A stretch of 64,000 bases of DNA from contig NW_024067834.1 in NCBI RefSeq assembly GCF_009389715.1, positions 372,001-436,000 of the forward strand. Reading direction: 5' to 3'. The notes beneath the pieces are model-generated. The model had not been told where the DNA came from. It worked only from the letters and a program-made list of their open reading frames with translations, and searched no databases. Source of the stretch: Phoenix dactylifera. Lineage: Eukaryota > Streptophyta > Magnoliopsida > Arecales > Arecaceae. The position numbers and the translations under genes are program-made. Shown piece after piece: positions 24,996 through 36,692 of this stretch; the stretch's first letter is position 1, and every line of letters begins with the position of its first letter.

Positions 24996-25277
24996 TGGCA
25001 CGTCGTTCTCCGTGATGTGAAATTCAAGGATGAAATATTGTTATCTTAAAGTTTTTCTTATGTTTATATATATATTTATATTTGTATAGGTCTTCGAAGG
25101 TTACTTTTATGTGAGTCGATCAGCATGGCTTGTCGATGGCACGTCGTTCTCCGTGATGTGAAATTCAAGGATGAAATATTGTTATCTTAAAGTTTTTCTT
25201 ATGTTTATATATATATTTATATTTGTATAGGTCTTCGAAGGTTACTTTTATGTGAGTCGATCAGCATGGCTTGTCGA
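24996..25277. repeat. 141-bp tandem duplication downstream of TLP-A
   Basis: Copies at 24996-25136 and 25137-25277 appear identical across GGCACGTCGTTCTCCGTGAT, a TATATATATTTATATTTG stretch and GGTCTTCGAAGG. It lies about 465 bases past the TLP-A stop, so it is probably beyond or at the end of the 3' UTR. Confidence 0.95.
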
Positions 25278-28200
25278 TGGCTTCGGTCTAGGGTCGATGG
25301 CGCATGGCATAGTCCAATAGTTAAATCGAGTAAAACCATATCTGATCTTGACCTGTATGTGCGTGACCAAAAGCGTGTAACTTAAAAAGGGGGTTGAAGT
25401 AGTCAAAAGGAACTGCCAATCACCGGCGGCAATTTTCACTGGCAAAAGGTTGGGGGTAAGAGGGCACCACGTACTCATGAGGTCCCTTATTTCCTGATGT
25501 GAATGAAGTGATTTGAAAGGACTAAGTTTTCCTAGTAAAATCTTGTGATGTTAGTAAAGATAGCACAAGCCCTTTGTGTTCTTTTTGCTTGGGTTGCAGT
25601 GGATTTATTTCCTTTTTTTTCGTTGTCCGTAAAGAAGCATCATCTGGTCAATGGTCCTGCGTGTCAAGATCTGCTTTAGTTAGCTAGCTGATTTGCCGAG
25701 TCACTAAATAAAAAAAGTATACACATTAGACTTTTTGAGATGCATATTAACTATTTTAACGGCACACGTGCATTTCAAAATTATTTATACATGCGCCCCT
25801 GAAAATATTAGCAAACTCAACAGATTGGGAAAAACCTTCCAAGTTGATAGGTTAATGGAATTAATATTTGTTCTCAATTAAAAATTTTGACTGCTGTTCG
25901 AAAAATCAGTTAACATGGAAAAAAAGCAGTAGATAACCTTCCTTCCAAATGAATGATGCATGCAAATTTGTTAGATGAGTACATAAATCACAAGAGATAG
26001 ATAATTTCAATTTCATTATTAACATTTTTAAGAACAAGAATAATTGGGTTTGAATGTTTAGATGATATATCCCCAGTATTAGGATTTAAGTAAGTATAGT
26101 GCAAGGGGATCCTCGACAAAAGGAAAAACTTACATTCTTAAAGCTTCTTATGTTAGCTGAGAACAAAGGCAAAGATTTAGGATCAAGATTACATCTAAAT
26201 GGCAAAAACCAGAACACAACAACGAGGGAAAAAAAAAGCAGAGCATCATCGCTGTAGTTTTACAATTGAAAGTAAGAATGGAGAAAGAGCATATATGTTT
26301 TAGTAGTCTTGACTGCAATATGACCCTATGTGTATGGTCTTATCCTGTCACTATTTCATAGACCTGAAAAATAGCGAGGTTCTTGTGGTTGAAATGAAAA
26401 ACCTTTTCACTTCACCTATGGATCAACCTCACCAAGTTTGATTAACATCGGTGAATCTTATTTGGTTCGGCACACCATGTTTTAGACATTAATTTAGCTT
26501 TCTACGTGTCTTCCTCTAACCCGCTTGGAAATGCAACTGCTAATTGCCTCCATGTCAATGCTTGATATGCTTGTTGACCACGCTAATTAGTTCTACTTGG
26601 TGAGTTGGCGACAACCACATAACCAAAATATAGAGCCCGCATGGGCGGCACCGACTGAACGGAGCTCGTCATTAAAATGTGCCGAGGTTGATGGATCAAC
26701 CAACGTGAGGTGGCGCCACGACACCACAGGATAAGTCCTGGGACCCACTTTATCCATCCTTTTCTATTGGCGTGCTGCACCCCCTTCCCCTTCCTTCTTG
26801 TTGAATTGAGTCAAGGCCAAGCACAGGAACCAGTGTAAGTGGGCATTGAACTAAGTGTAGGGCCTCCTTTAGATCTAGGATCCTATGCAATGCACGGTTT
26901 AAACACGACAGTTCTATGTATTATACACGATGCATTATTGTTGATAGTCGTTCATCTCCTGATGATGGCCATCTGCTCGGCAAACTTGTTGGTTGCCAAC
27001 TCCTTTTTTCTGTCTGAGACGAATGTCGAATCTGGTTCCCTTTTGAGAGGGTTGGTATCTCCTGTTCTCATACTATTCCACCTTCTATGGAAGACCCACC
27101 AATTTTAATACACAAACTGGCTTTAGATAAGGACTCTTCTGCACCTAATTTCTGCAGCAAAGTCTCGATAGTGATCCACCAGCTAACACAAACAAAGAAT
27201 CCAATGAGCCCAACTAAGGTCGTAAAAATTGAATCAACCTTCCCCTCATGACATGTAAAATGCGTGGAGAGTAGTCCACTAACCTTTGGTAATCCGTCGC
27301 AAGAGCAAATCGTTCATTCGCTGCCTGGTTATTAATTCTCCTAACCTTAGAGGCTACCATATCCAATCCTTTTCTAGGTTGAACTGCGTATGCTGACCAT
27401 CTTCTCCCAACATACTGAAGATTATGACATGCATTAAGATTTTTCCTCAAAAAAAAAAAAAACATTCATTAACATTCCATAGAGCACATGCTTCTTGTGC
27501 TCATGACCTGGCCAAACAAAAATGATGGAGGCCATATTTATTCAAAGCATAGTTAGTAAAAGCATATCGATTTCAATGAGATAGGACAAGTTGCTTAGTC
27601 AAGTAAGGTGGAAAGCATGAATGCATTGTCAGGAAGAAGTATAGATTAAGTAGTGATGGTGGCTAAATATTGAATAATATAGCCTATGCTTCGGCAGTGA
27701 AGTGTTCTTCTTCTAGTCAGTAAAAAGGATTCAGTTTGACTTAATGGATGAATCATTCTCTTGTCCTCAGGTATAGCTGGTATTGAGTCATTAGCTGGGT
27801 GGAGGTCCCGCTCGGGGACGAGGGCTGGTCGGCCACTCGTGATGATTTGGTGCAAGCTATTAAGTGGAGAGGATTAAAGAAATTTTTTCAGAGAACACGT
27901 TTATTTGGAAGGAGGCAGCAAGTGTGACAGGTCACAATGCTGCCTTGTCTTCTCCGGGCAATAAGAATTCCAATTGTTTACTAAGTTAGCCAAAGTTCTT
28001 AAATGTGTATCTAGTGTATTGCTTTGGAACCACTTGGGATGCGAATTTTGGAAATGTAACTATCAAATTGGTCTTTAGCCCACTACCACTCTAATCCACA
28101 ATTGCCATTCGGTGTCTCGCTCACATGTTGCCACTTGGCCTATACATATAAAGCGCTTGGGGCCTAGTCATCATGATCGGGACACAATTCAAGAACTACT

Positions 28201-28534
28201 TGTCTTCTTAGTTCATTGCATGTTTTCCGCTTCGGCCGCATTTTTGGGATGTTCTTTTGTTGGCAAAAGATTGGACTTTTAAGTAAAACTAGATGGGAAA
28301 GAAAAAAAATACACTAACCATAAATAGTCTTTACGAACATAAGTAGTCTTTAAGGTCCATAAAATGTGATCCAAACTTTAAGAGACTTTGCTTTAAATGG
28401 GCTTAGTTTGGGTCTTGGCGTCTTGCACAATAAAACAAATTTCAGTATGACAAGGTCTTCTTTGGCAAAGCTTTTAGAGAAAGTATTTTGTAGCCCTCCA
28501 AAAATATTTTTAAGTAATATTGTGGTGTTTCCTA
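25278..28534. other. Intergenic, no gene recognised
   Basis: Mixed-composition DNA. Short open frames (for example 26839-27108 and 27214-27465) match nothing I recognise. A poly-A run lies at 27449-27462. Confidence 0.4.
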
Positions 28535-29120
28535 ATAGTATAATAATAGTATAATAGTATATATTATTTTAATTTCACTATAAAAATACTTTTGAAAGTA
28601 TTTTCAGTATTATATTATAATAGTATAATATATTATATTATTGTAGTAATACATAATTATAAAATAATATATTCTTCTATTATATTATAAACACAATATA
28701 ATATATTATTAGTATTATTAATAATATAACAAGATAATATATTAGATTACATCATCATATTATATTCTATTGTATGACTATTTTATAATAATATTATATT
28801 ATCATTAAATATATATATAATAATATTGAACAATATAATATTATGATACTATAAAATAGTATAATCCATTATTAGATTAGGTTCTAATCCAATATATTAT
28901 ATTATATTACAATATTATTATATTATATTGTATTATATTATAATAATGTAATATTATATCATCATATTACATTATATTATATTTTAGTAATATTATTCTA
29001 TTAATAAAACATTACTATCTATATCACATCATATCATATTATGTCATATTATTATGTTATGGTATTCAATATTATATTGCACTATATTATAATAATGTTA
29101 TACAAAATAATAATATTTTA
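28535..29120. repeat. AT-only low-complexity block (TATTA/ATAATA type)
   Basis: Nearly 600 bases consist mainly of permutations of TATTATAT, ATAATA and TATTAT with few G or C. No fixed unit length is obvious by eye. It could form many small palindromes. Confidence 0.8.
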
Positions 29121-32054
29121 ATATAAAATATTATGCAAAATTTAATTGTACTATACTCCACCATGCCATACTATGCAATATTATTTATTGTCATTTTATT
29201 ATGCTAAAAGTACTTTCTCATTTTGATACCAAACATATGTTAAAATTTCATAATACTTTAGAAATATAGTTGATTAATAGCAAATAGCTTTTCATAAAAA
29301 TTCTACCTTCAAAAGCTCTTCTTTTCGAAAGCACTACATCTAAAAGTTTTACTGTCAATAGCAATCCCAGACAGGACCTAAGATTGAGCTCAAGCATAAA
29401 TTTCTTTTCTCAGAAAATATGGTGGCATCGCCAGCATCTTGGTTCAAGAGTAGAGCCACTCGGTAGGAATGCACACCACTGATAGTGGTGCCAAAAAATA
29501 GGCCAAAGCCCGATGGGTGATAAAAACCCATCATTTCATGAAGAGATATATATGAGTCCCATCTTTTCTTTCTATTTAAGAACCTTTTGATCAAGGCAAT
29601 GCCGAAGGGCAAGAACTAGTAGAAAACAAAGGCCCATCCTCAAGTTACGAATATTTCTATGTGGTTCATGTTGTTCATGTCGCAGGCAGGAGGAAACTCC
29701 TTAGCTTCATTATAATGTACATTTGATTGCCTCCTTGCAACTAAGAACCAATAAAATTCTTTGAAAAGGTGTCCTATATCAAAATGAAAGCAATAAAGAC
29801 ATTTAGAGCTAGTTTGGATAATTTGGCTGAAAATTCTATGAGATTCACAAATTGGCTTAGTACAACCAGTAAAATCATTGAATTACGGGCCGAGCTCGGC
29901 CTATATTCATAAATATCTAGGAGTAGCTTTAGAGTGAGCCAGCCCGATCCTATAGGTATTTATAATTATAGACCTAGTCTAGCCTATAAATTATATAATT
30001 TTATTAATTGTACCAGCCCAACCCATGAATCCCATATGATTTTCGGTCCAATTATCCGAACAGGCTTTCAAGGAACTTGGTACCCGACAAAAGCAACACT
30101 AACACTAAATCCTTTTTACATAGATTGCCATTTTGCCACCTTAGCAATGAGGTCGCTACCCCCTTCCGGCCCAATTCAGATGAATCCACTCTAACGTCCG
30201 CGCATGCTTTTCTTGCGTTGGCAAAGCTTACTTGGCATCTTTGTTGTCTTCCATAAGCTATGCGACATGGCTCGTGGTCGATTTCGCTTTAAGTTATCAT
30301 CTTATGCATGCCCAAAAAGCAAACAAATAAGCAAGGGATAGAAGAACCATACGGAGAAGAGAGTCATTTTTTCCCCTAGATTCTGCAAAGCCTTTACGTG
30401 AGGTATAAACGTAGTGGGCAGTGACAAAAAACCTTTTATAAAGGAGAGAGACGGAGAATGACATCAGATGGAGAAGAGAAAGACTTCATTCCTTGACCCT
30501 TTATCGATAGGGAATTTTTTTCTTTTATGGTACAGCATCCTTAGGGACTTTACACGACGTCCATCAATCAATGGAGGTCTATCCTGAAGTCGTGGCTTGG
30601 AGGTCAAGAGTTCTCTTTGTTCTTCTTTTCTTCTTCTCGCGTAAAAAGATGCATTAATGGCGTGGCAAAAGTATTGCAGCCACGTGAACGCGACTATGCT
30701 TGAATAGCTGCATCCTTCGGAGAAAGGTTTTGAAGAATCGGAGTTGCATTGTTTTTTAATCATCCTATCACTTTACAAGAGCAGTTAAATTCCCATCTTT
30801 TTCGATTCTCGTAATAATTCTAGTTATATTTCTCACTTAAAGATTTAAGCCATGTTTAATTTTTATTAGAAAATAACCTAAAATTCAGGTGCCAAGGAAA
30901 AACATCTTACTAAGTCAAGATTTCCATAATTTTTTTTGAGATTAGAGATCTCCATAATTCTATGCATAATAAAAATCCGAGATCCTCAACCGAAATTCAT
31001 AGATATTTGTGATCATAATAAAACTTAAGCTTATTTACAAAACAATTATAGCATACAGAATAAATTATACACAATTTCATGAAGACAGCATATAAGCATC
31101 TAATTCACTCTTTTAAAAAACAACATATATTTATTTATTTGTTTTGCAGCAGCGTATACAGTTGGACAACAGAACTTAAACTAACTTAGATTAAAAATAT
31201 AATATAGCAAATGCATCATAAAGAATTCTTAGAGAAGTTATATTGCCATCTAATCCACACTGAAATCTTCTCAAATTTAAGTTATATTCAGTATATTAGT
31301 AGCAATTGTACGCATTTGCATATGCATTATAACTAGTTAGATCAAACTCTATTTGGTAGCGATCCTATTGTTATTCTCCAAGGAAAAAAAGTAGAAACTA
31401 GAGTTAGATAGGCACTTATAGGATGATGGTGCACTTTTTGGGCTTTTCAATTGGATTTTCCAACAGGATAGTAGCCCTAAATACAGCCCATCATGCCCTA
31501 TGTTGTTGCATGCAGGACACAATCGAGCCAAATTGAGTCAAGTAGCTAGAGCCTTAGCTCGACTCAATTCAAAACACGTGGGTTTGAAACTCAACTCAAA
31601 ATCGATTTGAGCCTTAATACTCAAACTCGTCTCGATCAAATAATAATAATAATAATAATAATACTCGAAATGGATTCAAATATCAGTCGAGCCATACTTT
31701 CTCTCATGTTCAAACATTTGTAATAACTAAAATATGTTTAAAACAAAATATTATATTTTAAAATATTAAATTAATAATATATATTAAAATATAATATTAT
31801 TAAGAATATATACTCAACTAGGCTTGTAAGATTCAAAAAATTGTTCAAGCTGTTCGACTCATTAGCACCTCTAGTGTTGCAGGAGGCTTTTAGTCACCAT
31901 TTAGACTATTTTTTCAAAGAAAAGTAAAGTGGCCATTTTTGCAAAACCTACACTGTAAACTCAGTTGTGGCCTGAATATCTACCACTGCACATGTAGTCA
32001 TTGGGCCAGGAGGTTAGCCCAGTAGGTCCAACCTGGCATTTTGGCCTTTTAAGG
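29121..32054. other. Intergenic, no gene recognised
   Basis: AT-rich DNA with an (AAT)n run at about 31641-31663. A repeat-like segment at 31540-31870 is rich in GAGC/CTCGACTC motifs, resembling degenerate plant MITEs, but I could not define its ends. Confidence 0.4.
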
Positions 32055-32202
32055 CCCGATTCAGTAACCACTTCTTGGGCTAGCGTCGGCAAGCGATGCA
32101 CATGGCACCTATTCTAACGTACCAGATCCCCGATTCAGTAACCAGTTCTTGGGCTAGCGTCGGCAAGCGATGCACATGGCACCTATTCTAACGTACCAGA
32201 TC
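32055..32202. repeat. 74-bp tandem duplication
   Basis: Copies at 32055-32128 and 32129-32202 share CGATTCAGTAACCA, TTCTTGGGCTAGCGTCGG and CTATTCTAACGTACC. I see one difference, CACTTC versus CAGTTC. Confidence 0.93.
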
Positions 32203-34281
32203 CCATCAAAACTATGTCGTTGAACGTGCTTAAGTTCCTTTCATGTACCGCGCCGACACGTGCCGACACGGGCTCGTATCATCATGCCCCACCGGCGGCA
32301 TCTAATGCGTGTCTCACGCAATGTGGCAGCCCCACTTCATCACGACGCCTCCACGCAAGTAACACGAGTTTTTTTTCTTTTATTTTTTTGAGAGTCGGGT
32401 ACCATCCACTCAGTTGCAGCAGCACGAGACAAGATATCTTCCAAGAAGGGTCCTTCCAATGTTATAATATTAAAATTTCTTATAAGATAAGCTTTCATTT
32501 ATTATAAACTAATTCTAATATAATTTATTATATAATAAAGACTAAATTGTTTAAATAAATATTTAAAGAGTTCGTACTTAATTTGTGATCATACAATTAT
32601 TTTGGATCCTAATAGTTCAGTTATGCGGTATCATGAATATTGATGTAAGCCTAATTTAATTAATAGGCATCATAATGGACGAGCCCATTAGCATTACATG
32701 TGAGGGGCTGTGATGCTTTCCTTTGTCAAAGTTTGGATGCTATGAAGATGTTTGCGAAGTTCAAGTCAAGTCCATCCAAGCTTAATTAGTTGCAGTGCAT
32801 TTATCTTGTTCAGGCCTGGCAGGTTTTATTTCTTAGAACTTGGTCATGATCAATGAGAAACATATTGCGTCGTTCAGTGAATGTGACTCCATGATATATT
32901 CTATAATATTGGATAGTTTAAGTGCTAAATGCAATTAGGTCAACAAATTTGTGAGCTTGTATATGGCCTCGTGCTTGTTTTAGAATGTAGAGAAAATATC
33001 AGATTTTTTGTGATCATATCTTAATAGATACATATAATTTTTTTCTTCATACATTTGCAATGGTTGTGCTATGGCGGAAATTGGTGTTTCAACTTATTGA
33101 CTGATCCATTACATGGGGTACATCTCAGGCCAGGTCGACCTGAACCCAAGCAACCAGAACCATTAAACTTGGGTTAAATTAGGGCAATATGTATCTTAGA
33201 TTGCTCTACTATGGATCAAAACGACCACCTAATCAAAACCCAAACGTATATTTGTTTCGGTTGTGCCACAATCCAACGAAACTTGAGCAGTAGTTTATAA
33301 TGGTGCTGTCAATCCTGTAGAGACTAGACTCGTCCATCGATTAGAATGTTATCGTACAACGAATGTTAGCAATTGATATCCATTGAACTAGGCCACTTCA
33401 GAGATTATCTACTGGTTAGCCCATACCCTTGACACCCCACTGAGGTTTAGTGCGGCCTAGGGTGGCCAACAATACTCCAACCCCGGCCCAACTCAAACAT
33501 TTTTTAATCTTTCCAAGTGTAACCTAAACTTTCAAAAAGTGAGATGGTACGGTTGCATCTTTCATGCAAACGAACGATCGATCTACTTTTGCAACATCAA
33601 CCACCGTATCGCATCTTGTATAGCTTTCAAAGCAATCCAACTTCTTTCGTGCACCGTCTTCACAAATCTTGGAGTAGCTATTGCGCAATCTAATGGTGGA
33701 TAATGCAAAAGGAGGTGAATCATTCTTTGCCACGAAAGATAGAACCTGGACCCAGGTGAGATTCCGCTTAGCCGAGAATCTGGCTCAATATACGGTATGG
33801 AAGGGCTTCTCCAATTGTCAGCTGAACGTATTGTAACCCACCCATTTGCTACGCTTGTTGGAGCAAATAGCTGTGGATTGGCCTGGCCCAATCCCACTGC
33901 GGCCAGCAGCACACAGGAGTCACCTAATGGTGATATAACGCTCCAATTATTGTTATGCCCCCACTGCAAATCATATAATCAAAAAGAATGTTCAATATTG
34001 CTCAAATTGTTTCAAAAATAATAATAACAAAAGAATTAACTACCATCTTATGAATGCAAATTGCATCCAGTAGGTTAGCTTTTCCTATCAAAGTTGGTTA
34101 ATTTTCAGCTATCATTCCCCATCACCATGTTCCTATCATGTCAGCAGATGAAAGCCAGGCACCCAAGGGCTCAAGCTTTCCGTCAAAAGAAAAGGTTGAA
34201 GAGGAGATATCAAGGTCACCTTGCTTAATTACCCACTAAAAAAAAGTGGTCTTCTCCACTAAAAGAATGAGTGAAGCTCTC
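32203..34281. other. Intergenic upstream of TLP-B
   Basis: No gene recognised. The minus-strand open frame at 33583-33969 (128 codons) has no familiar motif. A GGGTGGCCAAC-type repeat edge lies near 33460. Confidence 0.4.
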
Positions 34282-34290
34282 TATAAATAG
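34282..34290 (+). promoter_or_regulatory. TATA box of TLP-B
   Basis: TATAAATAG predicts transcription start near 34312. That gives TLP-B an unusually long 5' UTR of about 315 bases, containing the upstream ORF described next. Confidence 0.65.
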
Positions 34291-34349
34291 AGGCCAAGAG
34301 GCTGTGCTTAGATTTCCCCCTTCCACCTCCCTCCCCTCTCGATAATTTT

Positions 34350-34490
34350 ATGGATGTTGGTGCCCTGCACTGGGTCTTCCATTCCTCCTCTCTCACTGCC
34401 ATCTTTCACTTCTCCCCCTCCTCCTTTCCTTTCTCCCATAACCAGCATCCCATCCCCCACTTCCACCATTCCCAGTACCCATCCATCTAA
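34350..34490 (+). promoter_or_regulatory. Upstream ORF (46 codons) in the TLP-B leader
   Basis: If transcription begins near the TATA-predicted site, the first ATG is at 34350. It opens a 46-codon frame ending with TAA at 34488-34490, 138 bases before the TLP-B ATG. The predicted peptide (MDVGALHWVF start, rich in Ser, Pro, His and Phe) is not recognised. It could reduce TLP-B translation. A leader intron could remove it. Confidence 0.45.
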
Positions 34491-34628
34491 ACCCTGACAA
34501 GAACTGTAAGAACATCAACCCACCAAATTTGAAGAAACAAGAAAGCAAAGAACGAAAAAAAAGGCAATAGACCAAATCGAGAAGTAGAAAGAAAAGGAGG
34601 CACAAAGCCCACCAATTGTTTCATTTTA

Positions 34629-36692
34629 ATGGATCCCATGCTTTCATCCCCAGTCCACTTTCTCTCCCTCTCATTCTTCCTCATATTTTTCCATTCAAGC
34701 GGTATTAATTCTTGCCACGATTCCTTTGACCCAATTAGGCTATACTTATGGTCCGGGTCTTTAATTTTTTCTTCTTTTTTTGGGATTTGTATGCATGCAG
34801 AGATGCTGGTGGAGTGCACCGCATTCACATTCGTGAACAAGTGCGGCTACACGGTGTGGCCGGGGATCCTGTCGGGCTCCGGCAGCCCGGAGCTGGGGAC
34901 GACCGGCTTCGAGCTGGCGACCGGCGATTCCCGGTCGTTGCAGGCCCCGACCGGGTGGTCCGGCCGCTTCTGGGGCCGGACGGAGTGCAGCTTCGACGGC
35001 GCCGGCAAGGGGTCCTGCGCCACCGGCGACTGCGGGACTGGCGGGGTGGAGTGCAAGGGGAGCGGGGCGGCGCCGCCGGCGACGCTGGCGGAGTTCACCC
35101 TGGCGGGGCCGGCGTCGGCCAAGGACTTCTACGACGTGAGCCTGGTGGACGGGTACAACCTGCCGATGGTGGTGGATGTCCGAGGCGGCACCGGGGGGTG
35201 CGCGTCGACGGGATGCGTGGTGGATCTGAGCCGGCGGTGCCCAGCGGAGCTGAGGGTCGGGGAGGCGTGCCGCAGTGCGTGCGAGGCATTCGGGAAGCCG
35301 GAGTTCTGCTGCAGCGGGGCGTACGCGAGCCCGGGGACCTGCCGGCCCTCGGTTTACTCCCAGATGTTCAAGTCGGCGTGCCCCAAGTCCTACAGCTACG
35401 CCTTCGACGACGCCACCAGCACCTTCACCTGCTCCGGCGCCGACTATACCGTCACCTTCTGCCCGGATTCGGCACCCAGGTACGCTAGCATACCGATCTT
35501 TTGCATGGATGGTTTTCTGCTTTCAGGTTCCTAGGCTTTTATGAGGTAAATTTGATTCTCATTTGTCCGTGTTTGAATTTCGTATTTGTTAGGTGCTCTT
35601 TTGCAAATTGATGTCGCAATTGAGAGGTATAGAATGGTGCTAGATAGAAATATTTTTGTGGTTTTTTTTGAAGTGCCTTTCACTAACTTTTGGATGGTGT
35701 AGTGGACTGGAACTCGGAGTGAGTTTTATGATTTTGGGTTTTCTTGATAAGTTTTTATGGTGGAAGTTTTCTTCTGACGGAATTTTATGGTGGAAAGCTG
35801 GTATCTCTAACGACTAGTTGCCAAGTTGGATACTTGCTTGCACAAATGGTGGTTCTTTTGCATACTTTTTTTTTTTGGTTCTCGCTTTTTTTTTTTTGGC
35901 AAATTGGCAAACTGTTGCCTTTTCTTTTTCACAGAGCTAAGAGAAGAGGAAAATAACAAAGTAAAAAAAAAGAGAAACAATGATGTCTTCTCCGCTTTGT
36001 TCTGCTTTCTTGTTCTCTTTTACTTTGCTCTGTTCCCACGCACCCGTTTCGAAGCTCTTCTTTGGTTTCATCGGGGTGTGTTGAGTTCATTATTCGGCCA
36101 TGTAAATTGGAAAGATGGACTTTGTTTTATTTAAGTATCACTGCGTTAACTGGTAGCTCAGTAAATTAACTCTACTCCTTAACACACTTTTTACTTTTTT
36201 AGATAGAAGTTCTTGTTTGGTGATTGATTTCATTAATCAGCCAAGATAATTGGAAAGGTCCTCTTCAGTCAATTTTAACATCACTGCCTTAACTACTAGC
36301 TTATTAAATTAAATTTCTTGCTTTCCTTCCCTTAACTCGATCCCGTTAATAGAAGGTTTTGTAATGTTAGCTCTTCAGCACTCTAAGTAAACTGGACTTA
36401 ATTTTTTTTTTCTTCAATGTCATTGCCCTAACTGTTGATTTATTAAAATTAGACACAACCAATATATTGATCAAGCCTAACTTACTAATTTCTGTTTTTT
36501 GACAGCCAAAACAGTCAGAAATCCTCTAGAGATTATCCAACTCCGAGAACTGGAGGGGTGGTATTGGAAGACGACTCTTGGCTTGCAAGTCTGGCCGCCG
36601 GGGCTGCTCCTAACACCAAAACGAGGGTTTCTTTCCTCCACCAATCCTTGCTGATCCTCTCCACCACGGCTTTCATCCTATTGTTGCTATAG
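34629..36692 (+). CDS. Thaumatin-like protein (PR-5 family) with C-terminal anchor signal, TLP-B
   Basis: This is a paralogue of TLP-A with the same intron positions and phases. Exons are 34629-34701, 34801-35479 and 36506-36692 (939 nt, 312 residues). The N-terminal MDPMLSSPVHFLSLSFFLIF is a signal peptide. The thaumatin domain starts FTFVNKCGYTVWPG. It carries the signature SCATGDCGTGGVEC, RFWGR, LAEFTL, DFYDVSLVDGYN and the 16 conserved cysteines, plus one extra Cys in VEC just before the domain. The last exon gives SQNSQKSSRDYPTPRTGG and a hydrophobic C-terminus (HQSLLILSTTAFILLLL), typical of GPI-anchored TLPs. Intron 1 (34702-34800, 99 nt) has no stop and keeps frame if retained. The start is the first ATG of this frame. 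The role in defence or cell-wall biology is inferred from the family. Confidence 0.95.

Noticed and set aside
33583..33969. 128-codon minus-strand frame upstream of TLP-B
   Set aside because: No recognisable motif, transposon block or splice context.
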